36,287 bases of DNA from an uncultured Celeribacter sp. (GTDB lineage Bacteria; Pseudomonadota; Alphaproteobacteria; Rhodobacterales; Rhodobacteraceae). Location: NCBI GenBank assembly GCA_938008015.1, contig CALLMA010000129.1, positions 1 through 36,287 of the forward strand, in the 5' to 3' direction. Positions 17,015 to 24,570 of the stretch are shown here, in pieces. A program made the position numbers and the translations under genes. The first letter of the stretch is position 1. Every line of letters begins with the position of its first letter. Under the pieces are notes generated by a model. The model saw nothing but the letters and a program-made list of their open reading frames with translations, made no database searches and was not told the origin of the DNA.

Positions 17015-18010
17015 ATGGCATTTTTTGGCAAATTAAAACAACGGCTTTTCAAGTCTTCATCAAAAATTGATGAAGGGCTGGAAGCTATTGTGGAAGAGGC
17101 GCCTGATACGCCTGATACGCCAAGAGCAGGTATTCTGGATGGGTTAAGCAGCACGGATGCGGTAGCGTCGACCCAAAAGCGCGAGCTTGATGACGATATG
17201 CTCGAACAGCTCGAAGAACTTCTTATTTCTGCCGATATGGGAGTGAACACTGCTTTGCGTGTGAGCGCTGCGATGGCTGAAGGAAGGTTTGGTAAAAAAC
17301 TTTCCGCTTCAGAAATTAAGCAACTCATGGCTGGCGAGGTGGCGCGCATCATGGAAAATGTTGCAAAACCTATGCCCATTTATCCTAAAAAGCCGCAGGT
17401 TGTGTTGGTGGTTGGCGTTAATGGCGCAGGCAAGACAACAACTATTGGTAAACTTGCGAGCCAATTTCGCGCGGCAGGAAAATCAGTTGTTATTGCCGCT
17501 GGTGATACGTTTCGCGCGGCTGCCGTTGAGCAGCTTCAGACATGGGGAGAGCGCGCTGGCGTGCCTGTCATGACAGCGCCTGAAGGCTCAGACCCAGCTT
17601 CCCTTGCTTATGATGCAATGGGGATGGCGCAAGAAAGCAATGCAGATCTTTTAATGATCGATACTGCAGGACGCTTACAAAATCGCCAAGATCTCATGGA
17701 AGAGCTTGCAAAAATTGTCCGCGTTATCCGAAAGAGGGATGAAACAGCCCCTCATAACACCCTGCTCGTTCTTGATGCGACAACAGGGCAAAATGCTGTT
17801 TCTCAGGTCGAAGCATTTCAAAAGATTGCAGATGTTTCTGGGCTTGTCATGACAAAATTAGATGGAACCGCTCGGGGTGGTGTTCTTGTTTCTCTCGCCG
17901 ATAAATTTGGCTTGCCGATCCATGCGATTGGCGTGGGAGAGCAAATTGATGATTTAGCACCATTTGATCCCGAAGAATTTGCGAAGGCCCTCTTGGGCTT
18001 GGAGGCATGA
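17015..18010 (+). CDS. ftsY: signal recognition particle receptor FtsY
   Basis: SRP-receptor GTPase that docks SRP-ribosome complexes at the inner membrane. The order is a short acidic N-terminal stretch, a four-helix N domain from about residue 55, and the G domain: P-loop GVNGAGKTTT with Lys140, DTFRAAAVEQL, DTAGR starting at Asp216, TKLDGTARGG, and the closing GVGEQIDDLAPFDPEEFAKALLG. The A domain is much shorter than in E. coli, as usual in alphaproteobacteria, and contains a small tandem DTPDTP repeat encoded by a 9-base duplication. The stop overlaps the next gene by four bases (ATGA). Confidence 0.97.
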   Translation: MAFFGKLKQRLFKSSSKIDEGLEAIVEEAPDTPDTPRAGILDGLSSTDAVASTQKRELDDDMLEQLEELLISADMGVNTALRVSAAMAEGRFGKKLSASEIKQLMAGEVARIMENVAKPMPIYPKKPQVVLVVGVNGAGKTTTIGKLASQFRAAGKSVVIAAGDTFRAAAVEQLQTWGERAGVPVMTAPEGSDPASLAYDAMGMAQESNADLLMIDTAGRLQNRQDLMEELAKIVRVIRKRDETAPHNTLLVLDATTGQNAVSQVEAFQKIADVSGLVMTKLDGTARGGVLVSLADKFGLPIHAIGVGEQIDDLAPFDPEEFAKALLGLEA

Positions 18011-18441
18011 TGTTAGAAATTAAACGCGCATTGGGGCAAGACAGTTGGCTGTCTCAAGGAAATTTGGTCAGACGTCGCGAGGCGATACAGGATTTATTCC
18101 TAACATATCCTGTTCGTCCCGAAGAAGCGGATGAAGAATGGCCAGATGATCGCCGTCTCTATTCTGAAATGGTCGTCATGGATGGCGAGAAACTTGTTGG
18201 CACTGGAATGCTTGTCGTGGACCCTGAGCGAGAAGATCGCCCAGCTCGGATTTTCGGCTTGGGCTTTTTGCCCGAATATCTCAACGACTTTAATGTGCAT
18301 ACGCTTGAAGAAGTCTTGATTGCGGAAAGCAACCTAGATGAGGAATATCCATTTGTCGAAGCAAGTGATGGTAAGCTTGTGCCAAATCCTTATTCGCATT
18401 TTTCTGATATTTTAGAAAATATAGAAACGATTTCTATCTAG
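18007..18441 (+). CDS. hypothetical acidic protein coupled to ftsY
   Basis: 144-residue protein I do not recognise. It is acidic, has no signal peptide or membrane helix, and shows a soluble alpha/beta-like pattern: a basic helical start, then RLYSEMVVMDGEKLVGTGML and RPARIFGLGFLPEYLNDFN. The MVVMDGEKLVGTGMLVV stretch resembles a short beta-hairpin as in small acyltransferase or nudix-type folds, but no catalytic motif is present. The ATG overlaps the ftsY stop by four bases, so it is translated in step with ftsY; the EamA transporter starts 19 bases after it. Length, coupling and coding character support a real gene; function is unknown. Confidence 0.72.
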   Translation: MMLEIKRALGQDSWLSQGNLVRRREAIQDLFLTYPVRPEEADEEWPDDRRLYSEMVVMDGEKLVGTGMLVVDPEREDRPARIFGLGFLPEYLNDFNVHTLEEVLIAESNLDEEYPFVEASDGKLVPNPYSHFSDILENIETISI

Positions 18442-18460
18442 GCGTAAGGAATATTATCAC

Positions 18461-19363
18461 ATGAGTGAATGGATTCTATCCTTAGAAGGCACTCATGAAG
18501 GGCATAATATTGCTTTAGTTTTGGCATTAGGTGCGGCGTTTTTGCATGCGCTCTTTGGGGCGCTGCAAAAAGGCAAGCATGATCCTTGGCTCTCACGCGG
18601 TGCGATGGATTTTAGCTATGGCATCATTGCAGCCCCAATTGCGCTGTTTGTTGTGCCGTGGCCAGAACCGCATATGTGGATCATCTTCTTGGGTATGTTC
18701 GTTATTCATGTGATCTACAAATTAGCCCAAGCTTACACGTATACACTGGGCGATTATACGGTTGTTTATCCTGTCGTTCGTGGCATGGGGCCCTTGTTTA
18801 CTGTCGTTGGGGCTGGGATTGTATTCGGTGAACATTTTACACTGAGCCAATGGTTTGGCGTGTTTGTTTTATTATGCGGTATATTTGGTTTGGCGGGTTA
18901 TAATCTGTTGAAATTGCAGGGACAACGCTCTGTAATGGTGTCTGCAATATTGATGGCGATGTTCACGGGGATGTTCGTTGCACTTTATACGACATATGAT
19001 GCTTATGGCATCCGATCTACAGCCGATCCTTTCACCTTTTTAGCATGGTTTTTCTTCATTGATGGTCTTCTTATGCCCGTGATTGCGCTCAGGCGATATA
19101 AGAGAATGGAGAATAAGCCTGATCTTGCGCCTCTCATGCTACGCGGGCTCATCGGCGGCCTCGTGGCTTATGGATCATTTGGCTTTATTATGCTGGCAAC
19201 ACGTTTGGATAATGTGGGTGAAGCGGCCGTTTTAAGAGAAACCTCTGCGGTTTTCGCAGCATTAATCGGCTGGGTGCTCCTGAAAGAAAAGGTTGGTCCG
19301 CAGCGATTGGGGTTTATGTCCCTCATCGCGCTGGGCGCAATCATAGTTGAATTTTCTGCATAA
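18461..19363 (+). CDS. EamA-family (DMT) transporter
   Basis: 300-residue inner-membrane protein of the drug/metabolite transporter superfamily, EamA type, with about ten hydrophobic segments in two homologous halves. The first half starts VLALGAAFLHALFGALQKG and contains YTLGDYTVVYPVVRGMGPLFTVVGAGIVFGEHF; the second ends with LRETSAVFAALIGWVLLKEKVGPQRLGFMSLIALGAIIVEF read as successive short motifs. Both proline- and glycine-marked end helices are typical. Substrate cannot be told from sequence. AAGGA about eleven bases before the ATG supports the start. It sits between the ftsY-coupled gene and yciB, probably in one transcript. Confidence 0.88.
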   Translation: MSEWILSLEGTHEGHNIALVLALGAAFLHALFGALQKGKHDPWLSRGAMDFSYGIIAAPIALFVVPWPEPHMWIIFLGMFVIHVIYKLAQAYTYTLGDYTVVYPVVRGMGPLFTVVGAGIVFGEHFTLSQWFGVFVLLCGIFGLAGYNLLKLQGQRSVMVSAILMAMFTGMFVALYTTYDAYGIRSTADPFTFLAWFFFIDGLLMPVIALRRYKRMENKPDLAPLMLRGLIGGLVAYGSFGFIMLATRLDNVGEAAVLRETSAVFAALIGWVLLKEKVGPQRLGFMSLIALGAIIVEFSA

Positions 19364-19413
19364 CGACCCCACATAACCCATTATAAAAATAAGATCAGAT
19401 TAAAGGATATATT

Positions 19414-20034
19414 ATGTCTGAAAAAAATGTTTCCCACGGCCTCAAGACAGCTTTAGAGATGGGGCCTGTTGTCGCGTTTTTTATAGGCTATCTTTTGATA
19501 AAAGATCGTCAATTCGATATCGCGGGGAACACATATGAAGGCTTCGTGCTGATGACGGCGCTTTTCATTCCCGTGATGGCGATATCGACCTTCATTCTCT
19601 GGAAACTTACTGGCACGCTTTCTGTGATGCAAATTTTAACCTTGGTTCTCGTCGTGGTTTTTGGGGGGCTCACAGTCTGGCTCAATGATGAGCGGTTCTT
19701 CAAGATGAAACCAACGATTATTTACGTCATCTTTGCGGCCATTTTAGCCTTTGGTTTGATGCGCGGGCAAAGTTACCTTGAGAAAGTGATGGGCGAGGTG
19801 ATGGCGATTGATAGTGAAGGGTGGTTTAAGCTCACCAAGCGTTTTGCCCTATTTTTTCTTGTGCTTGCCTCCTCTAACGAGCTGATTTGGCGCAATTTTT
19901 CTACGGATTTATGGGTGCAGTTTAAAACATTTGGCCTGCCTATAGCGATGTTTGGCTTCTTTATGGCGCAAACGCCTTTGTTGACCCAGCATTCAACTGA
20001 ACAAAAGAAAGAAAGCGATGACGATCAGCAATAG
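19414..20034 (+). CDS. yciB: septation protein A family (YciB/IspZ)
   Basis: 206-residue inner-membrane protein of the YciB family, linked in enterobacteria to cell-envelope synthesis and septation. The diagnostic motif LNDERFFKMKPTIIY is present in the middle, with the usual GPVVAFFIGY near the N-terminus and SSNELIWRNFSTDLWVQFKTFG near the C-terminus. Five or so transmembrane segments are visible. A clear AAGGA site precedes ATG 19414. The ftsY-to-yciB order is one I associate with Rhodobacterales. It ends only nine bases from the end of the converging glutathione transferase gene. Confidence 0.93.
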   Translation: MSEKNVSHGLKTALEMGPVVAFFIGYLLIKDRQFDIAGNTYEGFVLMTALFIPVMAISTFILWKLTGTLSVMQILTLVLVVVFGGLTVWLNDERFFKMKPTIIYVIFAAILAFGLMRGQSYLEKVMGEVMAIDSEGWFKLTKRFALFFLVLASSNELIWRNFSTDLWVQFKTFGLPIAMFGFFMAQTPLLTQHSTEQKKESDDDQQ

Positions 20035-20043
20035 AATGTGCTG

Positions 20044-20754
20044 TTAGTTCTTTGATGTTCCAAATAAGGCGTTATGGCTGGATTTTGCTTTTGCAAGATC
20101 TTGCCTTTTTTCGGCCCCTAAAGCGCGCCCCTTTTGAACACCTTCACGCAAGGCAAGCTGGTCTAACCATCTTTTAAGATGCGGCTTGTCTTCGAGTGTT
20201 TGCTGTTGCCCCTCCCAAAGGCTAGCCCAAGGCCATATTGCCATATCGGCGATCGAGTAAAAATCTCCTGCTACATACTCATTTTCAGACAGTTGTTTGT
20301 TTAAAAGAGTATAAAGGCGTGTGACTTCATTGCGATAGCGATCTTTTGCATAGGGTAAGTCTTGTGGTGGTTCCATTGCTGGGGCGTATTTTAAAAAATG
20401 ATGCGCCTGGCCAGCCATTGGCCCAACGCCGCCCATTTGCCACATGAGCCATTGCTCAACGGCAATTCTGTCTTGCTCTGTGCGCCCATAAAATAGGCCT
20501 GTTTTGCGGGCTAAATATTGCAAAATCGCACCGCTTTCAAAAATCGAGATTGGGGCCTCTTGCGGTCCATCGGGGTCAATAATTGCTGGCATGCGGTTGT
20601 TCGGTGAGATTTTGAGGAAATCAGGATGAAATTGATCACCGGCGCCGATGTTGATGAAATTGACATTATACGGAAGGTTCATCTCTTCTAAAGCAATGGA
20701 GATTTTCCAGCCATTTGGAGTGGGCCAATAATATAATTCAATTGTCTTCGTCAT
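20044..20754 (-). CDS. glutathione S-transferase, YfcG/Nu-class-like
   Basis: 236-residue cytosolic protein with a thioredoxin-like N-terminal domain and all-helical C-terminal domain. PTPNGWKISIALEE (residues 12-25), NNRMPAIIDPDG and the glutathione gamma-glutamyl-binding ESGAILQYLA match the Nu-class (YfcG, YghU, Ure2p-like) subgroup, which often has disulphide-bond reductase activity rather than classical transferase activity. No catalytic Tyr/Ser/Cys stands at the classical position; Thr13 and Asn15 are the relevant residues in this class. GGAGG seven bases before the ATG is a strong ribosome site. It lies 19 bases after the Hint-domain gene and may be co-transcribed with it. Confidence 0.88.
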   Translation of the reverse strand: MTKTIELYYWPTPNGWKISIALEEMNLPYNVNFINIGAGDQFHPDFLKISPNNRMPAIIDPDGPQEAPISIFESGAILQYLARKTGLFYGRTEQDRIAVEQWLMWQMGGVGPMAGQAHHFLKYAPAMEPPQDLPYAKDRYRNEVTRLYTLLNKQLSENEYVAGDFYSIADMAIWPWASLWEGQQQTLEDKPHLKRWLDQLALREGVQKGRALGAEKRQDLAKAKSSHNALFGTSKN

Positions 20755-20773
20755 CTGTAACCTCCAACTGTGA

Positions 20774-21745
20774 TCATGCGTATTCTAATAAAGGATGCCC
20801 GTTTTTTTGATGTCGGTAAATGAGTTTTTTTTGCTGATTGAGCGAGGGGATCAAATGAGCTGGTTCGGGATCGATGTTTTTGGTCATCAGTTCAGGGAAA
20901 ATGGTGTTTATTTCTATGCGCACTTCATGGGGCAGGGAGTTTAAAACAGTTTCGCTGGTGTATAGCGTTTCTGCAGGGGCGCCTTCAGCATATACGATGC
21001 TGTGATGATCTAGCATGATGTGAAAATATTCTACGCTCTTGATGTCCTCATCAATCGCGATATTTGGCAAAGCTGTGAGCTTGATAGCAGGAATTAGGAC
21101 TTGTTTTGTCCCGAATATGTTTTGTGCGATGCGAGAGTGCAGCAATAGGCGGTGCTGGCGGGAGACACACAGATCTTTGTGTGGGAGATTTTCTCCTAAA
21201 GCGCCTTTTTGGATTCTTATGGGTTTCAATTTTGTATTTTGCGCCATCATAGCAGCCGTAATTTCTCTGCGCCCGATCCATTTGATCTTTTTGGAGCCTT
21301 GGGGAGTGCAAACCTCATCACCGATTTTAAGATCTTCAATTCGGCGCTGGTCCGTCGGGGTTTTTAAATGTGTGCCTTTCACAAAGCAAAATAGATCGTT
21401 CCATAAAGCGCCCCCAGCATTCACCCAGTTGCCAAAAGACGAGAGAGTTGACCCATCATCGAATTGAGAGCCGGGCAATAAAACGATGATCCAGTCATTG
21501 CTGCTTGTTAGAAATATCGAAAAATTTTCTATGTGTGAGGTGCCTGATGAATCCGTGAAAGGAAGAGAGCGAATGCCGCCGCGCAGATTACTATATGTCA
21601 CGTTGTTAATCGTGACGTCTTCATTGGGATCAATCTGAAAAAATGAGGAGAGGGCTGGGTCGTCATCTGATATTAGGACAGGTGAGAGGGTGTTGGGGAT
21701 ACCTGCGCCTGCCCAGACAAAGCCTTGGGCATTAAATGTTGGCAT
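20774..21745 (-). CDS. Hint (hedgehog/intein) domain-containing protein
   Basis: 323-residue protein. Residues 1-115 are beta-rich, with Asn/Ser/Thr/Gly-rich composition and no name I can give. Cys120 in LFCFVKGTHLKTP begins a Hint_2 domain: IEDLKIGDEVCTPQG, IKWIGRR, then SRQHRLLLHS with the block-B-like histidine, and YFHIMLDHHSIVYAEGAPAETLYTS. Such proteins are abundant in Rhodobacteraceae and are presumed secreted, possibly self-processing before Cys120; there is no classical signal peptide. No C-terminal His-Asn splicing pair with a following nucleophile is seen, so cleavage rather than intein splicing would be expected. The start is weakly supported (GAGAG upstream). Confidence 0.88.
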   Translation of the reverse strand: MPTFNAQGFVWAGAGIPNTLSPVLISDDDPALSSFFQIDPNEDVTINNVTYSNLRGGIRSLPFTDSSGTSHIENFSIFLTSSNDWIIVLLPGSQFDDGSTLSSFGNWVNAGGALWNDLFCFVKGTHLKTPTDQRRIEDLKIGDEVCTPQGSKKIKWIGRREITAAMMAQNTKLKPIRIQKGALGENLPHKDLCVSRQHRLLLHSRIAQNIFGTKQVLIPAIKLTALPNIAIDEDIKSVEYFHIMLDHHSIVYAEGAPAETLYTSETVLNSLPHEVRIEINTIFPELMTKNIDPEPAHLIPSLNQQKKLIYRHQKNGHPLLEYA

Positions 21746-22126
21746 AGGCTCTCGTGTCCCTTTGAACTGTATTTTGGCTCTGAAAAATCATTTGAACTAA
21801 TGAAACTGATAAGAATAGCGATCATCATAGATTGTATTTGATGAATATACAACCTTTGGTTGTTTGGTGGCTTTGTTGGCGTGTTCGCATGGGCATGTAC
21901 TATGCATGAAACGCACATGACATAGCGCGCAGAATGAGAGGTAAATTGACAGCTCTCTTGGGGCTTTGTATTTAAGCGAAAATTGTGATTTGCAATCGAT
22001 GATAAGCGCTGTAAATAAGCTATAATATCTAGGGCCACTGCCTGCATTTAAAGGCGATAATGCATAAGTGAGCACTTTGATCAGATGAATTATTTGTCTA
22101 ACTTCAGGCAAGACTGGGAATGAGAA
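21746..22126. other. divergent upstream region of the Hint gene and metZ
   Basis: About 380 bases without a gene. A perfect TATAAT lies at 22021-22026 but has no good -35 on the plus strand. Downstream of it, in the metZ leader, TGCATT (22043-22048) pairs with AATGCA (22059-22064), and TGCCTG (22039-22044) could pair with CAGGCA (22105-22110) near the ribosome site. I see no match to the SAM-II consensus that often precedes metZ in alphaproteobacteria. The distal part (21746-22000) shows nothing I can name. Confidence 0.4.
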
Positions 22127-23311
22127 ATGAGCCGAGATAATTGGAATAAAAGAACAAAACTTATCCACCAAGGCATTCGCCGCTCTCAATATGGGGAAGT
22201 CTCCGAGGCCTTATTTCTGACCCAAGGTTTCGTTTACGGCAGTTCGGATGAAGCAGAGCAGCGTTTCATCGAAAGCGGCCATGATGAATTTATCTATGCG
22301 CGATATGGAAATCCCACAACGCGCATGTTTGAAGATCGCATGGCTGATATTGAAGGCTATGAAGATGCTTTTGCTTGCGCCTCTGGCATGGCGGCTGTGA
22401 ATGGTGCTTTGATGTCTTTGCTCAAAGCGGGAGATCATCTTGTCTCTTCAAGGGCGCTTTTTGGATCATGTTTGTATGTGATTGAAGATATTTTGCAGAG
22501 ATTTGGCGTTGAAATCACGCTGGTTGACGGGCGCGATTTAAGCGCTTGGAAAGAGGCTATTCGTCCTGATACGGCCGTGGTGTTCCTCGAAAGCATTTCA
22601 AACCCATCATTGGAAGTTATTGATCTTAAAGCTGTTTGTGATCTCGCCCATGCAAATGATGCTTATGTCGTTTGTGATAATGCAATGGCAACTCCGATCT
22701 TTTCTTACGCAAAAGAATGTGGCGTTGATTTGAGTGTCTATTCGACAACAAAGCATGTCGATGGGCAGGGGCGCTGTTTGGGTGGGATTATTTGCGGCTC
22801 TAAAGAGCTTATTCGCGGGCCTATAGAAACTTATATTAAACACACAGGCGGGGCGATGAGCCCATTTCATGCTTGGGTGCAACTCAAGTCGCTTGAAACG
22901 CTAGATTTACGCGTTCGTCAGCAAGCCAATTCATGCATGAAAATAGCGGATGCCCTTATAGAACACCCGAATGTTGAAGCTGTGAAATATCCAACCCACC
23001 ATGCGCATCCGCAGTGTGAATTGGCGCGAAAGCAATCGGAATTTGCAGGCACGGTGCTCACTGTTCAAATCAAGGGTGGTAAAGCTGAGTGCTTCAAATT
23101 CATTGATGCGCTTGAGATTTTTACGATTTCTAACAACTTCGCGGATGCGAAATCTATTGTCACACACCCAGCAACAACGACACATGCACGCCTAGCAGAT
23201 GATCAAAAAGCAGAGTTGGGAATTGCGCCTAATCTTGTGCGTGTCTCTATTGGCTTAGAAGATGAGCGCGATTTGATTGCAGACCTTATTTCCTCATTAG
23301 ATCAGCTCTAA
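22127..23311 (+). CDS. metZ: O-succinylhomoserine sulfhydrylase
   Basis: PLP enzyme of the Cys/Met metabolism family, which joins O-succinylhomoserine and sulphide to give homocysteine for methionine synthesis. Landmarks: YARYGNPTTRMFEDRMA near the N-terminus, CASGMAAVNGALMSLLKAGDH, and Lys209 in YSTTKHVDGQGR as the PLP lysine; SLETLDLRV and a C-terminal ATTTHARL follow. The MetZ subtype, rather than cystathionine gamma-synthase or MetY, is suggested by its HVDGQGRCLGG context and 394-residue length. GGGA seven bases before the ATG gives a good start. folE2 follows 111 bases downstream on the same strand. Confidence 0.93.
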   Translation: MSRDNWNKRTKLIHQGIRRSQYGEVSEALFLTQGFVYGSSDEAEQRFIESGHDEFIYARYGNPTTRMFEDRMADIEGYEDAFACASGMAAVNGALMSLLKAGDHLVSSRALFGSCLYVIEDILQRFGVEITLVDGRDLSAWKEAIRPDTAVVFLESISNPSLEVIDLKAVCDLAHANDAYVVCDNAMATPIFSYAKECGVDLSVYSTTKHVDGQGRCLGGIICGSKELIRGPIETYIKHTGGAMSPFHAWVQLKSLETLDLRVRQQANSCMKIADALIEHPNVEAVKYPTHHAHPQCELARKQSEFAGTVLTVQIKGGKAECFKFIDALEIFTISNNFADAKSIVTHPATTTHARLADDQKAELGIAPNLVRVSIGLEDERDLIADLISSLDQL

Positions 23312-23345
23312 GGGCATGCAGGGATCTGCAAATTATTAGGAGTTT

Positions 23346-23378
23346 CATTGCAGGCTAAAAAGCCTTATGCCTGTAATG
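23346..23378 (+). terminator. stem-loop between metZ and folE2
   Basis: CATTGCAGGC (23346-23355) pairs with GCCTGTAATG (23369-23378) with one G-U pair. An alternative inner hairpin, AGGCT-AAAA-AGCCT at 23352-23365, uses the same left arm. It may end metZ transcripts or act in the folE2 leader; a T-rich stretch follows about ten bases later. Confidence 0.45.
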
Positions 23379-23422
23379 AATATAAGATTTTTAAGGTTTT
23401 GCGTGGGAAAAGGGGCTAAAAT

Positions 23423-24508
23423 ATGGCGTCAAATCTAAGCCCTGAATTGGCTTTGCGCTCTCTCGAGGAGTTGCGCAAATGGGCGCAGTCTTTAGATGCA
23501 GCGGCGCTGGCGAACCTTGATCCAGCCTTAAGAAATCTTGCACAACAGGCTGAAGATTTCTCCAATTACCCCGCATTGAAACGCGCTTATCCTGAAGACT
23601 TTGAAGTCGATCCTGCTTACCGTGATAGCCTGCCTGATCTGCAAAATGGCCCTGTGAGCCTCATTAAGGGGGCAAAGCGGCAGATTCAGCATGTCGGGAT
23701 TTCGAATTTCAGATTGCCGATCAAATATCATACGCGCGATGGCGCTGATATTAGCCTTGAAACCTCTGTCACGGGCACAGTCAGTTTGGACGCGGAGAAA
23801 AAAGGCATCAATATGTCGCGCATCATGCGCAGCTTTTATAACCACGCCGAGCGCGTTTTTTCGATGGGCGTGATTGATGCCGCTTTAGAAGATTATAAAC
23901 GCGATCTTGAGAGTTTCGATGCGCGTATTTTAATGAAGTTCTCCTATCCTTTGAAAGTGCCTTCTCTGCGTTCGGGGCTCTATGGGTATCAATATTATAA
24001 TCTAGCTCTTGAGTGGATCGAGCAAGCCGGTATCAGGCAAAAAATCATTCATTTAGACTATGTCTATAGCTCTACATGCCCTTGCTCTTTAGAGCTTTCT
24101 GAACATGCGCGAAGCACGCGCCAGCAATTAGCAACGCCGCATTCTCAGCGCTCTGTCGCGAGGATATCCGTTGAATATCTTGCCGATAAACCAACGCTTT
24201 GGTTTGAAGATTTAATCGCGCTGTGCAAAAGCGCGGTGCCCACGGAAACACAAGCGATTGTGAAAAGAGAAGATGAGCAGGCATTTGCAGAGCTCAACGC
24301 CGCAAACCCTATTTTCGTTGAAGATGCCGCGCGTTTGTTTGCGCAGGCCATTGAGGGGGATGAGCGGATTGGGGATTTCCGCGTTGTTGCAAGTCATCAA
24401 GAAAGCCTCCATTCTCATGACGCTGTTTCAATTCTATATGAAGGCGAAACCTTTGCGGATAAAAGCTTGGATCCCGAACTCTTTTCCTCACTTATCCACC
24501 AAGGCTGA
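23423..24508 (+). CDS. folE2: GTP cyclohydrolase I type 2 (FolE2)
   Basis: Converts GTP to 7,8-dihydroneopterin triphosphate, the first step of folate synthesis, using the FolE2 (type IB) enzyme, which does not strictly need zinc. The family motif STCPCS with Cys219 and Cys221 carries the metal-site cysteine. KRQIQHVGISNFRLP and SLRSGLYGYQYYN are further family blocks, and HQESLHSHDAV near the end is typical. The 361-residue length is normal for the alphaproteobacterial form. AGGGG ten bases before the ATG supports the start. In many bacteria folE2 is controlled by Zur under zinc limitation; I do not see an obvious Zur box here. Confidence 0.95.
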   Translation: MASNLSPELALRSLEELRKWAQSLDAAALANLDPALRNLAQQAEDFSNYPALKRAYPEDFEVDPAYRDSLPDLQNGPVSLIKGAKRQIQHVGISNFRLPIKYHTRDGADISLETSVTGTVSLDAEKKGINMSRIMRSFYNHAERVFSMGVIDAALEDYKRDLESFDARILMKFSYPLKVPSLRSGLYGYQYYNLALEWIEQAGIRQKIIHLDYVYSSTCPCSLELSEHARSTRQQLATPHSQRSVARISVEYLADKPTLWFEDLIALCKSAVPTETQAIVKREDEQAFAELNAANPIFVEDAARLFAQAIEGDERIGDFRVVASHQESLHSHDAVSILYEGETFADKSLDPELFSSLIHQG

Positions 24509-24570
24509 GGCGGTATGACGTGCATCCCCATGTTCTTGACTTCCACACTGCACAAAGACAAAGCTAAGCC

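Noticed and set aside
20035-20043. Terminator between yciB and the glutathione transferase gene
   Set aside because: Only nine bases separate the converging stops and no stem can be placed there.
22020-22126. SAM-II riboswitch before metZ
   Set aside because: The conserved core with its A-rich GCTAAA segment is not present.
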